Assembly (NCBI RefSeq): GCF_010389155.1
Contig: NC_057764.1
Span: forward strand, 16,368,001 to 16,432,000
Direction: 5' to 3'
DNA: 64,000 bases
From: Erigeron canadensis
Taxonomy: Eukaryota; Streptophyta; Magnoliopsida; Asterales; Asteraceae
Both the position numbers and the translations under genes were made by a program. The number at the start of each line of letters is the position of its first letter. Within the stretch, counting starts at the first letter, position 1. Of the stretch, positions 49,501 through 61,825 are shown piece after piece. Under the pieces are notes generated by a model, which searched no databases, was not told the origin of the DNA, and saw nothing but the letters and a program-made list of their open reading frames with translations.

Positions 49501-49654
49501 TTTCTCTCAAAGAACTTAAATTATTTTCGTGTCTTTGTAGGATAAGTTGTACATAGATAGTTCATAAAATACAAAAAGAGTTGTCTTGAGCTTTTATCTT
49601 GTAAGCCTGCTAATCGTAATATACCTGCTTAGTTCAGTGATTACAATTTGGGAT

Positions 49655-49754
49655 NNNNNNNNNNNNNNNNNNNNNNNNNNNNNNNNNNNNNNNNNNNNNN
49701 NNNNNNNNNNNNNNNNNNNNNNNNNNNNNNNNNNNNNNNNNNNNNNNNNNNNNN
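49655..49754. other. Assembly gap, 100 N
   Basis: Exactly 100 N, the conventional filler for a scaffold join of unknown size. The sequence ending left of it (ACAATTTGGGAT) recurs at 55884-55895. The sequence starting right of it (CCACTATGAAGAATCC) recurs at 43595. The contigs therefore overlap and were not merged. Confidence 0.97.
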
Positions 49755-52700
49755 CCACTATGAAGAATCCTACAGCTATTGAATGCATTCTTTTCTGGGG
49801 TTGGTTCTTCTGGCACGAAAGAGGGTCCTAATTGTGTTTGTGGATGATGATGCTGCAGGTTTCATGGCTTCTGCTGCTGGTTTCAAGGCTCGAAAGACAA
49901 ATGATAATGCCAAGCCTGGAAATATGTCGTTTGGTACATTTCATCTACTTCTGCTGGTTACCAAGTCTATGCCTATGGATATGAAATCTGCTGAGGGAAG
50001 GATGAATGTCTTTGCCGCAATGTGTGCGCTGCACATGAAGCTTTTGTTGCTGTGAGGATCACGGATCCAGCACTCATTGATGAAGATTATGACCAAATAG
50101 ATCCAGATGATGTTGAAAATGGATCTGAAATGGAATTTGGCGATGATCACCAGGAGAGTGCAAGGTTTATGAAGCGAACAGGTCGACAGCTTATTGGGGT
50201 ACTCAGGCTTTGACAATCAAAGGTTAAGTGCTATAATGCGATGGCTTTGGACATTTTGCCAAGAATGTCAACGACCAAAGAGATGTCAACATAACCCCTA
50301 CCCGTCAAGATAGAGGGGTAATCGTCCTTTTAATCAGAATGCAAGTAGAGCTCTCTTGTTGACTGAAGATACTACTAGAATAGCAATGACAAGGCTATCG
50401 TAGCTGCTCAACCTGATGGTTCTTATGTCTGGAATCTTCCACAGGATGAGACTAATAATGCTTATTTGGCCGAAATAGTTGATGATATGGCTCAATAGCA
50501 GATTCTGTTGAGGATTCTTGGACACCTCATTTACCACAGTGATGAGCATCTGTATGAAAATGCTCAAAGCTCGAACTTGGAATCTTCTACTCAGGTATAT
50601 GACACTGATTCTGAGTCGGATGAAGGTTGAGGTTGCTGATACGAAAGATTCTGGAGAGGTGACGCTGCTGAGAACAACGATTCTGCTACTGAAAGGTTGA
50701 AAAGACATTGAAGAGCAGATGAAGAGTATGAAATTCAGCAGCATGAGTGTGGATGACTTTGTTGCGTACATGCTGCAAAGAAGCAGATCAACAGGTATCT
50801 TATTCTCTTCGTACTATTGTTCATGTTTGCAAAATTGTTAATCGAATGTTTGATGAAATTGAACAAAAGAATGAACGAATTAAGCATTTAGAATCTGTTG
50901 TTAATGCTGCTCATGAAGAAAGAGATAAATTGATTAAAAAGATTTAACTGTCACTGATAGAGAAAATTTTAAAGGAGGATTAATCTTTAGAGTCTGACAT
51001 TAATGCTATGAAAGACACAGTTAAACATGCTGTGGCTGTAGAAAGAGTAGGTGGTGAAGCTTATGCATATTAGCTAAAATTTGCTACTATTGAGAAGACT
51101 GGCTGATGCTAGAATAGAAATAGTGGACTTACAAGCTAAGGTTGATTCAGCTAGACATGATGAGCTTTTGATGCATATGCAAAAATTTGGGGACTCTCCA
51201 TCTACGAGTTCTGACTCTGCTAAGGTTTCTTACAATAGCATGCCTCCTCCTTTCAACAATAAATACTCCTGTAGAACCTAATATCCGGAAGTCCTACTTC
51301 AACCTAGTGTTGATGTTGGTAAATCTCAAGACTCGTCTCCTAAGCCTACTTGACTGAGGAGCAGCATCTAAGGAGTTTCTTCTCAACTACCAAGGAAGAG
51401 AAATTGAAAGGTGTCGTCCTAGATTCGTCCACTTCTTATGGTCAAAAAGACAGTATTACTCACTTTACACTTCGTAAGAGTAGTAGGGTCTACACTGAGT
51501 TAGAATTTCCGTTATCATCAATTGACCCTAAGAGGATTGATAAAGTCGGGATGTTGATATTAAGGATATGAAGCGATTAAGTCAGTTGCGTCAAACTCCT
51601 TTACCTAAGCAGTCTAGGGATAGTCAATCTGAAGATGAATTAGTTTTTAATGTCGAAGCAACTAAGGCTTTGAAGCATATCTTAATGCCTGCTCGAAAGA
51701 ATCCCCAAGTAAGTCTAGGATATCACCGACCAAACGAGACCATAAGGATCCTAGTAAAACAAGTAAATCAGTGGACAATAGTGAATCTGTAAGTACCAAT
51801 AATAGGTAGATACAAAGAAAAAAACTAAGGTCCTCTCTTGCTTTGCTTGTGAAAAAGGTCATGTTTACAGTGTATGTCCTAATCGACCTCGAGATTGGGT
51901 TCTCCTTCAAAGGTTTCCACCTCGGAAGGAAAAAGGGGGGTTGGGTAATGATAAACAGTTTATAAGCTAAAGAAGTTCAATCTTCCACAAAACCGTTTAC
52001 TATACCTCAACGACGTGAATCTCCACCAAAAGGTTCTTCTCCTATGGGACAAAGATTCACTACCCCAGTGGAGTTCGAGTCGGTCACAACACTCCAAGTC
52101 GTAATTCATTTATACCGCTTCACTCGAGTGTTAGACCCTCTTTTGGCCTTCATTCCCCAAGACCTTCTCCAACGAGCGGTCAGACGTCTTCTCCAGTGAG
52201 AAGACAAGTTGAGAATCAAGTCACACCCACGGCTTCTAGCAATGGATATTGGACTGAACTGATTCTCAAGGATGAGAAGGGACGACCCAAACCTATGAAG
52301 GTTTGGGTCCCCAATGATACTAATATTTCTCATTTTATGTGCAGGGAGTTCCTAGGAAACCTATTCATTTGTGGTACCTTGACAGTGGATGCTCCAGGCA
52401 CATGACAGGGGACAAGAAGCTCTTGTCCAATTATACTGGTATAAATGGGTCATATGTTAGTTTTGCTGGCTCCAAGGGCGGCAACATCACCGGTCAAGGA
52501 GATGTCGTCAATGGACAACTAACTCTAAAAGAGTTAACTATGTGGAACACTTACTCACAATCTAATGAGTGTCTCACAGATCTGTGATAAGGGCAACAAT
52601 GTTCATTTCACAGAAAAGGAGGCATACATCTTGAAGCCGGGTTTTGTTATTCCAGAAGAATGGATTATGCTCAAAGCTCCTAGGAAGAGAGACATCTATG

Positions 52701-55700
52701 GTTTAATTTTAGGTGTTGATAATCCAAAGGAGCCCCTTTGTTTGTTGAGCAAGGCAAATGAGTCTGAATCTCTCCTATGGCATCGTAGAATGGGACATAT
52801 CAACTTTCGAAGATGAATGAACTTATCAGTCTTGGGTTAGTTGATGGTGTGCCTGTTAAGAAGTTTGGGATGGAAGATAAGTGTGTACCGTGTTTGAAAG
52901 GGAAGCAACATAAGAATCCGCATAAATCCAAAGTACTCAACTCTATTTCCAAACCATTCGAATTACTTCATATGGATCTCTTTGGTCCTGTGAACAAACG
53001 AAGCATTGGAGGGATGTCTTACTGTTTAGTGATCACTGATGATTACTCGAGGTACTCATGGGTATTTTTCTGAAGACCAAGGATGAGACTGCCGAACGAT
53101 TTATGGATTTTGTCAAGCAAGTTGAGAATGTCCATGGAGTCAAAGTTAAGAGAATCAGGAGTGACAATGGTACTGAGTTCAAGAATAATACTATTACTGT
53201 ATTTTGCTTGACCAAAGGAATTCAACATCAGTACAGTGCACCATATGAGCCACAACAGAATGGAGTGGCTGAACGGAAGAACAGGACGTTAATTGAGACA
53301 GCCAGGACGATGCTTGCTGATTCAGGGCTTCCTATTACTTTCTGGGAGAGGCAGTGAATACAGCTTGTCACATTCTGAATCGGGTTTTGACAGTTAAACG
53401 GTTTAAGAAGACTAGTTATGAACTATTGCACAACAAAAAGCCCAATTTACAGAATGTTGAGCCTTTCGGTGTTCCGTGTACTTTTCTTAAAACTCTTCCT
53501 CATGGAAATTTGAACCTAAATCTGAGGAGGGTTTCTTTTTGGGCTATGTTCCAAGTACACCGATTAGGCGAGTGTACAATCAGAAGACTGGCAAAGTAGA
53601 TCTTGGTACAAATGTCGTAATTGTCAGTCACAAACCTGCTGTACACCTTGGTCCTGCTAATCATTTTGATTATGACGGTGTCTTCACTTCTTTTCGTGGT
53701 CCTGTTTCTTTTGCAGGTGTTCCAACAGTGGAGGATGTCGTTACTCTTCATGATCCTTTGGATGGTGGACCGGTTTCTGGTTCTTCTTCTGGTTCCTCAC
53801 CAATAGTTGAGCCTACCTCTGAATCTGGAGAATCTAGTGGGACAAAAGTAGCAGATTCAACCTTAGAGCCTGCTCCTATAGTTCCTACTGATCCTTTGCA
53901 TGTACCTCTACCTGATTCTCCTTTCTATGATACTGATGACACGGAAGGTGAAACTCAGGAGGAGCCTAACACTCCAGATTACAAAACTCCAGAGCAACAT
54001 GTGCAGACGAATTTGGGAGATGATCTTTCTGTCGATAAGGTTCCTCAAACCAGAGTCCACAAGGATCATCCAGTCAAGCAAATCATTGGTGATGCTTCTG
54101 CCTCTGTTCGCACGAGGAATCAATCTAAGAAACCGTCGTGTATGTTTGCTGAAGTTAAGGATACTGGGGCAATTACTTGGTACTTGTATTACTGCTTTAT
54201 CTCTCAGGTTGAGCCTAAGAATGTTGGAATGGCTCTTAAGGAACCGTCATGGGTTGAGGCGATGCAAGAAGAATTGGCTCAGTTTCGAAGCTTGAGGTAT
54301 GGAAGTTAGTTGACTTACCTCCGGGTGAATCTCCTTTAACAACGCGTTGGGTTTTTCGTTGTAAACGCGATGACAGAGGTGTAGTCACTCGAAATAAGGC
54401 TCGATTGGTGGTTAGAGGATTTGAGCAACAAGAAGTTTTGATTACGATGAGACATTTGCACCTGTAGCTAGACTTGAAGCTATTCGATTATTTCTGGCAT
54501 ATGCTAGTTATAGGGTATTAAGGTGTATCAGCTTGATGTAAAGAGTGCCTTCTTGTATGGTGATATTAAGAAGAAGTGTATGTCGAACAACCTGCCGGGT
54601 TTGAGGATCCAGACTTTCCTAATAAAGTATATCGTCTCGATAAGGCTTTATATGGTTTACATCAGGCTCCTCGATCGTGGTATGAAAAATTGTCAACACA
54701 TTTGAAGGAAAGTGGTTTTACCAGAGGTTCTATAGACAGCACGTTGTTTATTAAATGGAAAGGGAAGGACTACTTGCTTGTACAGGTCTATGTCGATGAC
54801 ATCATTTTTGGTTCATCTGATGACAAAATGTGCAAGGAATTTGAACAGAGCATGAAGGCTAAGTTTGAGATGAGTGCTATGGGGAATTAACCTTCTTCCT
54901 TGGACTACAGGTGGATCAACTGAAAGATGGTTTCTTTATACATCAGACCAAGTATGTTAAAGATTTGCTTACTCGGTTTCGCATGTCTGATGCTAAGGAT
55001 GCTGTTACTCCCATTAAGACTAATCATGGGTTGTGTCCTGATAAGCCTAATGATCCATCTGTCGATGCCACTCAATATCGAGCTATCATTGGATCCTTGA
55101 TGTATCTGACAGCCTCACGTCCAGATTACCTTTGCTGTTTCTATGTGTGCTAGATATCAGGCTAATCCGAAAGAGTCTCACTTGAAAGCTGCAAAAGAAT
55201 CCTTCGTTATGTGAAAGCCAAGCCTCGTCTAGGTCTTTGGTATCCCATGTATGGTTCTTTTGACTTTGTAGCTTATACTGATTCGGATTATGGTGGTGAC
55301 AACTCGGATAGGAAATCAACGTCAGGTGGATGTCAGCTTTTAGGGGGGAGAATTGTATCGTGGCAGTGCAAAAAACAGACATCTGTTGCACAGTCATCCT
55401 GTGAAGCAGAGTACATTGCTGCTGGATATTGCTGTTCTCAGGTGCTTTGGATACAGCAACAACTGCGCGATTATGGTATGAATATCTCTAATACTCCTAT
55501 TTGTATTGATAATAAGTCTGCCATAGATATTACCAAGAATCCGAAAAACTTTAAAGTCACCAAGCACATAGATATAAAGTATCATTTCATACGTGACTGT
55601 TTTGAGAAAAAGCTTATTCATTTAGAAAAGGTTATTACTGATGATAATCTTGCTAATTTATACACTAAAGCTTTTGATGGACCTCGTCTTGAGTTGTTAT

Positions 55701-55732
55701 TTCAACTCAATGGTATGAAGAATGCCGAGTAG
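49755..55732 (+). pseudogene. Copia B gag-pol, right copy (better sequence, 5' end missing)
   Basis: Starts inside gag at the contig edge, with the zinc knuckle near 50225. Protease WYLDSGCSRHMTG is at about 52372. The pre-integrase HHCC region (LLWHRRMGHINF to CVPCLKGKQH) lies at 52770-52910. Integrase aspartates are in HMDLFGPVNK (about 52970) and IRSDNGTEF (about 53150), with glutamate in NGVAERKNRTLIE. A Ser/Pro/Asp-rich linker (53650-54100) leads to RT with [12 protein letters not shown] (about 54785) and RNase H with SCEAEYIAAGYCC and SDYGGDNSDRKST. It ends at TAG 55730-55732. Frame breaks are dense near the gap and become rare to the right, as expected for a contig end of falling coverage. 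The true gene may be intact. Confidence 0.88.
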
Positions 55733-57840
55733 TTTCTCTCAAAGAACTTAAATGTATTTTTCGTGTCTTTGTAGTATAAGTTTGTACATAGATAGTGTCA
55801 TAAAAATACAAAAAGAGTTGTCTTAGTGATACTTTAGCTTTTAAGCCTGCTTAATCGTAATATAACTGCTTAGTTCAGTGATTACAATTTGGGATATATC
55901 GGTAGACACAAAGTACCAAGGTTTCCTTCAATCTGAACTTAAATTATATAATGTTCTTGTGGGAAACATATTCAGATATATGGCTGAGATTGCTTGCTTT
56001 TCAGATATAATGTTCAATGAATAGGCACGAACCTCTACCAATCATGAACATAAAAGTAAATGTGATATAGTTATGCAAATCAATTATATGCAAATTAAGG
56101 GGCTAATGTGGTCTTTGAGATTCGGACAAGTATGTCCTCGGGGTATCTTTGTATACCTAGCCTACCTAAAGCTTCCAACTTGGGATAGGTTGTCAGAAAG
56201 TTCGCTACATGGATCTCATAGAAAATCACGGGTTCCTTATAAATCATGAAATGCAGAAGCATATATGTGAAATCACAAAGTAATTCAATTCAGTTATCCA
56301 CAAAGTGTCTCATGATTGGTTAAGGATGTTCTTGAATATATTGAATATTTTTTATCTTAGTGCTTGTATCGATTACGAAAGTATATCTGAATGTGGGTTA
56401 CATAAGTTCGCAAACTATTCAAATGGCATATTAGGCTACTCGGTTACATGGTGACTGTCCTTGGCCAGGGTATGTCGAAAGTGTCATAACTCAATGGAAA
56501 CTGGATGTACCGAGTGTTTAAGAGGACAAACATACCGGTAATCGCTGTTGGGTCACGGTTCAGAACTTATAATAAGAGAATTATTTCTCACTCGCAGGCT
56601 TATGTAACATGCTATACTGATCTAATCAGCAGTAATCATGCTTAATGTGAATAATGTATAAAGTCTAGTTAATTAGAATTTAGATTAGTTTATTATTCTG
56701 CAATTTTTATTCTGTGTTATTTTTCTTTTTAATTGAGTCAAAATAGTATTTTTATAAGTTCTTATTGCACGAGAGATCCTATTCAAATTCTGAGTATATT
56801 TTTGCTGAATTCCTTCATGTGAATTTTTAATGAGGTTGTGTAGACTGTTCACAAAGAAGATTTTCTAATATGGACATTAATTTGTTTAAAGTTTAGAAAA
56901 AGATCTTTTCAAGTGTAATGTGAAATGTCAAAGTCATTTGAAATCTCATGATTTTCACTTGTCACCAAATTATTAATCGGTTTGTTTAAATTTGTGTGGT
57001 GACATTTTAGGGTTTGACAAGAAATGACCTCCCTTGATCTTTTGTTAGATTTTTAGTTATTTCATATTTGTTAACCCTGATTGAGTATGATTGTAACTTG
57101 AATTTTCTGCATTATACTGTTTTGTTCTCAATGCGTTGATGAGTTCTGTGGTAAGTGTGCAGTGTTCAGGTTAAGAAGATAACGTTGGAATGCTGACTTC
57201 TGTTATTGCATTGTTATTTACATGGATGATATCATTACGATAAGATCCTTGGTGTGTAGTGATAATATTTGTGATGCAGATTAGAGCATGTGAAGGATGA
57301 ATACATGAACTGGTTTTTGGAATGGTTATTTATTTATGATTCATGTATTTAATGAAAATAATCAAATTTGATATTAGTTTCCTTTGAATTTCATGCTGTG
57401 ATTTATGACATACTTTTGGAAACTTTACTAAGTTCTTCAGTGAATTTTTGTTGGATAGTTCATTGTTTGTTAAGTTTTGTAGACGGCATTTAGTATGGGA
57501 CTTAAGTGTTTCAAGATGGTTTGCTGTCATGCATATCTATGATCCAAGGAAGTTCTCGGTGTCATAATCATATTGGTAATGAGGTTCATATTTAAATTGA
57601 TTATTTTCAGGATAGCGTTTAAACCATAGGTTTTCATTCAAGATTATAATGTTCGGTTATCTACTTATATTATGATTATGAATTTGGGTGCTAAGCCAGT
57701 TTTTAGTACAAGGCATGAACAGGTTGCTATCTAACGAGTTTTTGCTATGTACAGATTGTGATAAAGGGTTGTGTTTTGGAAGATTGCTTGGATGAAACTC
57801 TGAAATTTTTGCTGAACTACGGAATACTTTAGATTTGTTC
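55733..57840 (+). other. Copia B non-coding segment between RNase H and accessory-gene promoter
   Basis: About 2.1 kb of AT-rich sequence without a supported ORF on either strand. The short minus-strand frames near 57330-57530 and 57657-57884 have no domain. Confidence 0.6.
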
Positions 57841-58774
57841 TTACGAAGATAACTGCTATCTTCGTTCGACACACTTTTGTTCAAACGAAGTTTATCTTCG
57901 TTTGGCTAACTTCGTTTGTGAAGTTATGCCCGACCCATAGTTGGCCCATTGTTAGTTCCATATATAAAGGGTTTTTTCTTCGTTATTTCTTTATCAAACG
58001 AAAATACTCTCATTTTCGAGCAAAACCCTAAAAAACACAAACTTTTTTCTTTTCTCTCACTTTAATTCGTTTTCTTGATTCATTGTCCAAACTGAGATCT
58101 AAGTAAGTTTTTAATGTTCTTTTCATTCACGAATATGATTCAGGTTCCATGTATCTTCGATTTGATTTGTGTTGATTATGTTTATAAAATTCTTGTAATC
58201 ACTCACCTGGTTTGATCAAACGAATTTAGACTTGTGTGAACGAATTTAGACTTTAGTTCAAAACGAATTTAGATGTGTGCACATGGACTTAGATTTTGAA
58301 TTGAACGAATTTAACTTGGGTAGAAACGAAGTTACTTTTATGCCTTACGAACTTAGACCTAGGTTGATGAGGAACGAATTTAGCTTAACACCCTTAGGTT
58401 TATTCAAACGAACTTAGACTTCGTTTATAGGTTACGAACTTAGAAGATAAGTTTTATAACTTACGAACTTACATGTACAGTTTAGCCTTAACGAACTTAA
58501 ACTTCGTTAGGTGTTAATTTAGGTTTAATTCTTACGAACTTAAGACCTATTTTCGTTTAGTTATTACTTACGAATTTAGCTTCTATCTTCGTTCTGACTA
58601 CTTAACGAATTTATTGGTTATCTTCGTTCAGACTTGTTTTGCGAAATATAGGATTAGGGTTTTTCAGATTAGGGTTTTTCACATTAGGTTTTTTTTAAAT
58701 TAGAGTTTTTCAATTCTGCAATCCATTTATCATGATTATTTATATTTGTTTCGATATTGTGATTGGTTTTGCAG
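57841..58774 (+). promoter_or_regulatory. Putative promoter, leader and leader intron of the Copia B accessory gene
   Basis: An inverted cluster of ACGAAGAT/ATCTTCGTT motifs (57842-57925) mirrors the one in the LTR U3. Then come CCATATATAAAGGG (TATATAAA, 57961-57968) and a leader with AAACCCTAAA (about 58024) and CTTTTCTCTC. A perfect donor AA|GTAAGT follows (intron from 58103) and an acceptor GGTTTTGCAG ends at 58774, two bases before the ATG at 58777. The predicted 672-nt leader intron is T-rich and carries the ACGAA array. All inferred from consensus sequences. Confidence 0.55.
58215..58630 (+). repeat. Array of about 20 ACGAA-TTTA / ACGAA-CTTA motifs
   Basis: AACGAATTTA, TACGAACTTA and complements (CTTCGTT) recur about every 20 bases, irregularly spaced and in both orientations, across the predicted leader intron. 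They are not a simple tandem repeat. The core is the same as in the Copia B LTR, leader and internal promoter. Confidence 0.8.
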
Positions 58775-58776
58775 AA

Positions 58777-61776
58777 ATGGCTCTCGCTCCTCGTCAATTT
58801 GTGAAAAAGCACAATCTTGCACTGAACCTAGATCCAGATCAACATAATTGCGAACATTTTCATGAAATGTTCAACTACATTGCTCGCTCGCGATTATTTT
58901 TTGCTTTTTGTGATTCGCCGAGACTGATTCAGCTGTATATTATTCCTTCTGGTCTACTGCTCATGAAGTTATGGTTGATGGCCAAGGTTTTGTACGAGCA
59001 ACTGTTGAAGGCACAACATTTGATTTCAATGCTGAGTCGCTCCGCACTATTTTGCATCTAGGAGTAGAACCAGACGTAGAAGAAGAGGAAGATGTTGAAA
59101 TGACTTACGAGTTCGATCTCCTTCTTCGCTGCTTTCAGAGAATGGGATTTGTTGGCCAGGTCAAACTTCCTTTTGACAAGAGTGGTTTTCAGGGAAGATG
59201 GAGGTATCTGGCGTATGCATTGCTCGTCTGTTTGAGCAATCGCAAGGCTGGCTTTGATCAACTATCTGCACAGATTGCGTCGCAGATGGTTGCTTTGGTA
59301 TATAATCGTCCTTATCCTTTCTCCCGATATTTTTATCAAGAGTTTGTTGATCAGATTAATGCTAGGGGGAGAAAGCGATTTCTTCTGTATCCTCGATTTG
59401 TGATGGCTATAGTTAGACATTTTTGTCCAGACTTAGAATATGACCAAGGTCCTCGCTACGTTCTTCATGCTTGGCCTTCGCGTCTTTTTGCTGATCTAGA
59501 GGCAAATACGAGTAATGTGGCTGGTCTCCATGATCCACCACTTTTTGGTCACCTGATTAATCCAAACTATCAATCTCGTCTTGAGAATGATATGTTTGTG
59601 GATGCTGCTGATGACGATTCTGATTCTGGTTCTTCAGCGAGTTCTGTTGATGGTGTTGAGAGTTCTGGGAATGAGTCTACTGGTTCGGATGTTGGAAATG
59701 ATGATGATGATGTTGCTAGTTCCGACGGTTCTGCTGCTACAACTGCGACAGACACAGATGATTCTGCTGCTGCTGAACGTCGAACTAAGATGATTCATGA
59801 TATTGCGGCTGCTTCTGAAAGCGATCATTCGCATCAGTCGTTTGATCAAGCGGGTGTTTTGTTTCATAGAGAACGCAGAAGCAAAGCTTGTCACGCTGTT
59901 CCAGCAATTTCAGATTCCGCTAACTCAGTTCCTGCTGCTGAGATTGATCCTGATGTTGCAGCTCAACATGATTCTGAATTGAGAGAAATCTTTGAAGATA
60001 TGGAAGACCCTGTGAACAGCGCAAGTTCGGTTACTCCAGTGAAGAGGCAAGGGAGTATTGATCTTCAATATACCAGAATTAAGCGTCGACGTGTTGTTGA
60101 AGCTTCTTCTGTAGCCATGCCTGATCCTCCAAGACCGACTGCTGCTGTTGCTCCTGTTCTTGGTCGTCGTGTTGATCTGTTGGAGACCAGGGTTCGCACT
60201 TTGGAGTCTGAACTCATTGAGACTCGCGCTGCCTTAACATTTTTGATCAACTGGGTCAAGAATCAAGGGGGAGAAGTTCCTGAAGAAGTTTGCAGATTGT
60301 CAGCGGTTCAACCACGACGTCAGAATGACGATGATGATGCTGATAATGCTGCTGAAAGGAATGTTTCTCGCCCAGTTGAAGATAGAGGAAAGGGTGCAGC
60401 GATCGAGGGGGAGACAGGAGGTGATACTTCTCAGCAAGGTGCTTCTGGTTCTGGTGCTGGTCCTTCTGGTGCTCCTCGTGATTCAGGTTTCTAATTTTGT
60501 CTATGATAAAGATTGTTAGATATAATGTATAATTGATTGTGTGTAATAAGTTATGACATTTTATGTAATGAAAATGTAATTTATCTTATTTTAATACAAG
60601 TACATTTCATCTTTATTATAATTATCATGATTATTCTTTTATTCTGGTGTTCATTTTGTGTAAATTTAAATAGATGATCCAGATTATACAGATTTATTCT
60701 TTGATGGTGATGAGCTCGAGGAAGGCGAATTTGTCCCTGAACCAAATCTAGATATATTCAAGAAGCCTTATGGGTTTGACGAAGTATGGGACTCAATTCC
60801 TGAAGATTCGTTGATTGATGAGAATAGAGTGCTGGATCACAGAGATCAATGTTAGAGAAAGAATGCTTCAAGTCCATTCAGCAGCCTAACTCCAGTTCTA
60901 CATTTTGTTGTGTATGCTAAGAATGGTGATGTGTCGATTCCATCTGAATATGAGATTAATGTGACAAGACCATTCAATTCAAATGATTTTCCAGTTTCTC
61001 TCAGAGATGATGATTCATTACATATTGTTGATCGACGTGTTCCCGAGAAAAGAGTAAATGATTGGATAGTACATAGGGAAACGTGGAAACCAAATTTGTA
61101 TTGGACTCATATCTCAGATAAAGATGCTGCAAAGTACAAGACAATCATCTGGAGTTGGTTTTATGATGATGAATTGAAGTTGTTTGTGCTTAAAAGACCA
61201 GAGGGTTGTCAGTACTTAGCATGGTGTGAGAGACATTTCAGAAGTTTGTGTGAAGAAGATTTACATGAGCTTGGAAATAACTGGATTATCAATCCAAGCG
61301 ATGATGGCTTAGCTGATGTGGTTGGTAAGAATCTCAGAAAAGATTTCTGGTTAAGGAAGAATATGAAAGATTCTGATAAACCACAGTTTAAGATCGAGCC
61401 AAGATCGAAGAAAAGAGTGGTCAAACCAGATAAAACAGTTGAGTTTGTTCAACATGATATTAAATGCATGATCAAGGTCCCTGCCAAGAAATGGGCACAA
61501 GATGTCTTGGACAAGATGGATAATTGGGAAATTGATCGAAATTCTGGTGAAGCCAAGATGTATGCAGATTCAAAGAAGCAGATTTTGTTGAGAAGAGTTT
61601 ATGATCCGATGCAGCTTGTGAACTTCTCGAGAAATGATCTGAGAAAGCTGTACGATACAGAGTGTTCGTTTTTGCCATTTTGGAAGCATGAAGAAAGTAG
61701 ATATCGTAAGATACTTCAGCTCTGCTTACATGAAGATATTCATGCAAATAGCAAAAGATTGTTGTTTGATGAATGA
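58777..61776 (+). CDS. Copia B accessory gene, two coding exons (58777-60486, 60674-61776)
   Basis: Exon 1 starts MALAPRQFVKKHNLAL and has a one-base loss near 58912. It then reads YYSFWSTAHEVMVDG, SLRTILHLG, RWRYLAYALLVCLSN, PFSRYFYQEFVDQ and FLLYPRFVMAIV. That pattern is known to me from accessory ORFs of plant Sirevirus-like elements. An acidic Asp/Ser/Ala stretch follows (59600-60000) and a probable coiled coil (VDLLETRVRTLESELIETRA). A donor CAG|GTTTCT (60487) and acceptor TTTAAATAG (60673) bracket 187 AT-rich bases; joining gives in-frame DSDDPDYTDLF. Exon 2 has one TAG (60853) and ends RLLFDE-stop. Exon lengths plus one restored base total exactly 938 codons. No signal peptide or clear membrane helix was seen; function is unknown. 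It could be expressed from its own promoter or as a spliced LTR transcript. Confidence 0.62.
60487..60673 (+). other. Predicted intron joining the two Copia B accessory ORFs
   Basis: Starts GTTTCTAATTTTGTC, ends TTTAAATAG, 187 nt, strongly AT-rich compared with both flanks. Phase is preserved (a single G before the donor plus AT after the acceptor makes one GAT codon). Without splicing the upstream ORF stops at 60492-60494 and the downstream ORF has no ATG at its start. Confidence 0.55.
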
Positions 61777-61815
61777 TCAGATTTTGAAGACTAAGAAATC
61801 GAAGGTGCTGCTGTC

Positions 61816-61825
61816 AAGGGGAGTT
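61816..61825 (+). other. Polypurine tract of Copia B
   Basis: AAGGGGAGTT directly before the 3' LTR TGTTGATG; the expected plus-strand primer site. Confidence 0.8.

Noticed and set aside
49655..55895. True tandem duplication of gag-pol inside Copia B
   Set aside because: The breakpoints coincide exactly with the 100-N gap and one copy is deletion-rich, which fits an unmerged contig overlap better.
58732..59061. Accessory ORF starting upstream of 58777
   Set aside because: The upstream part lies within the predicted intron; MALAPRQF directly after the acceptor is the better start.
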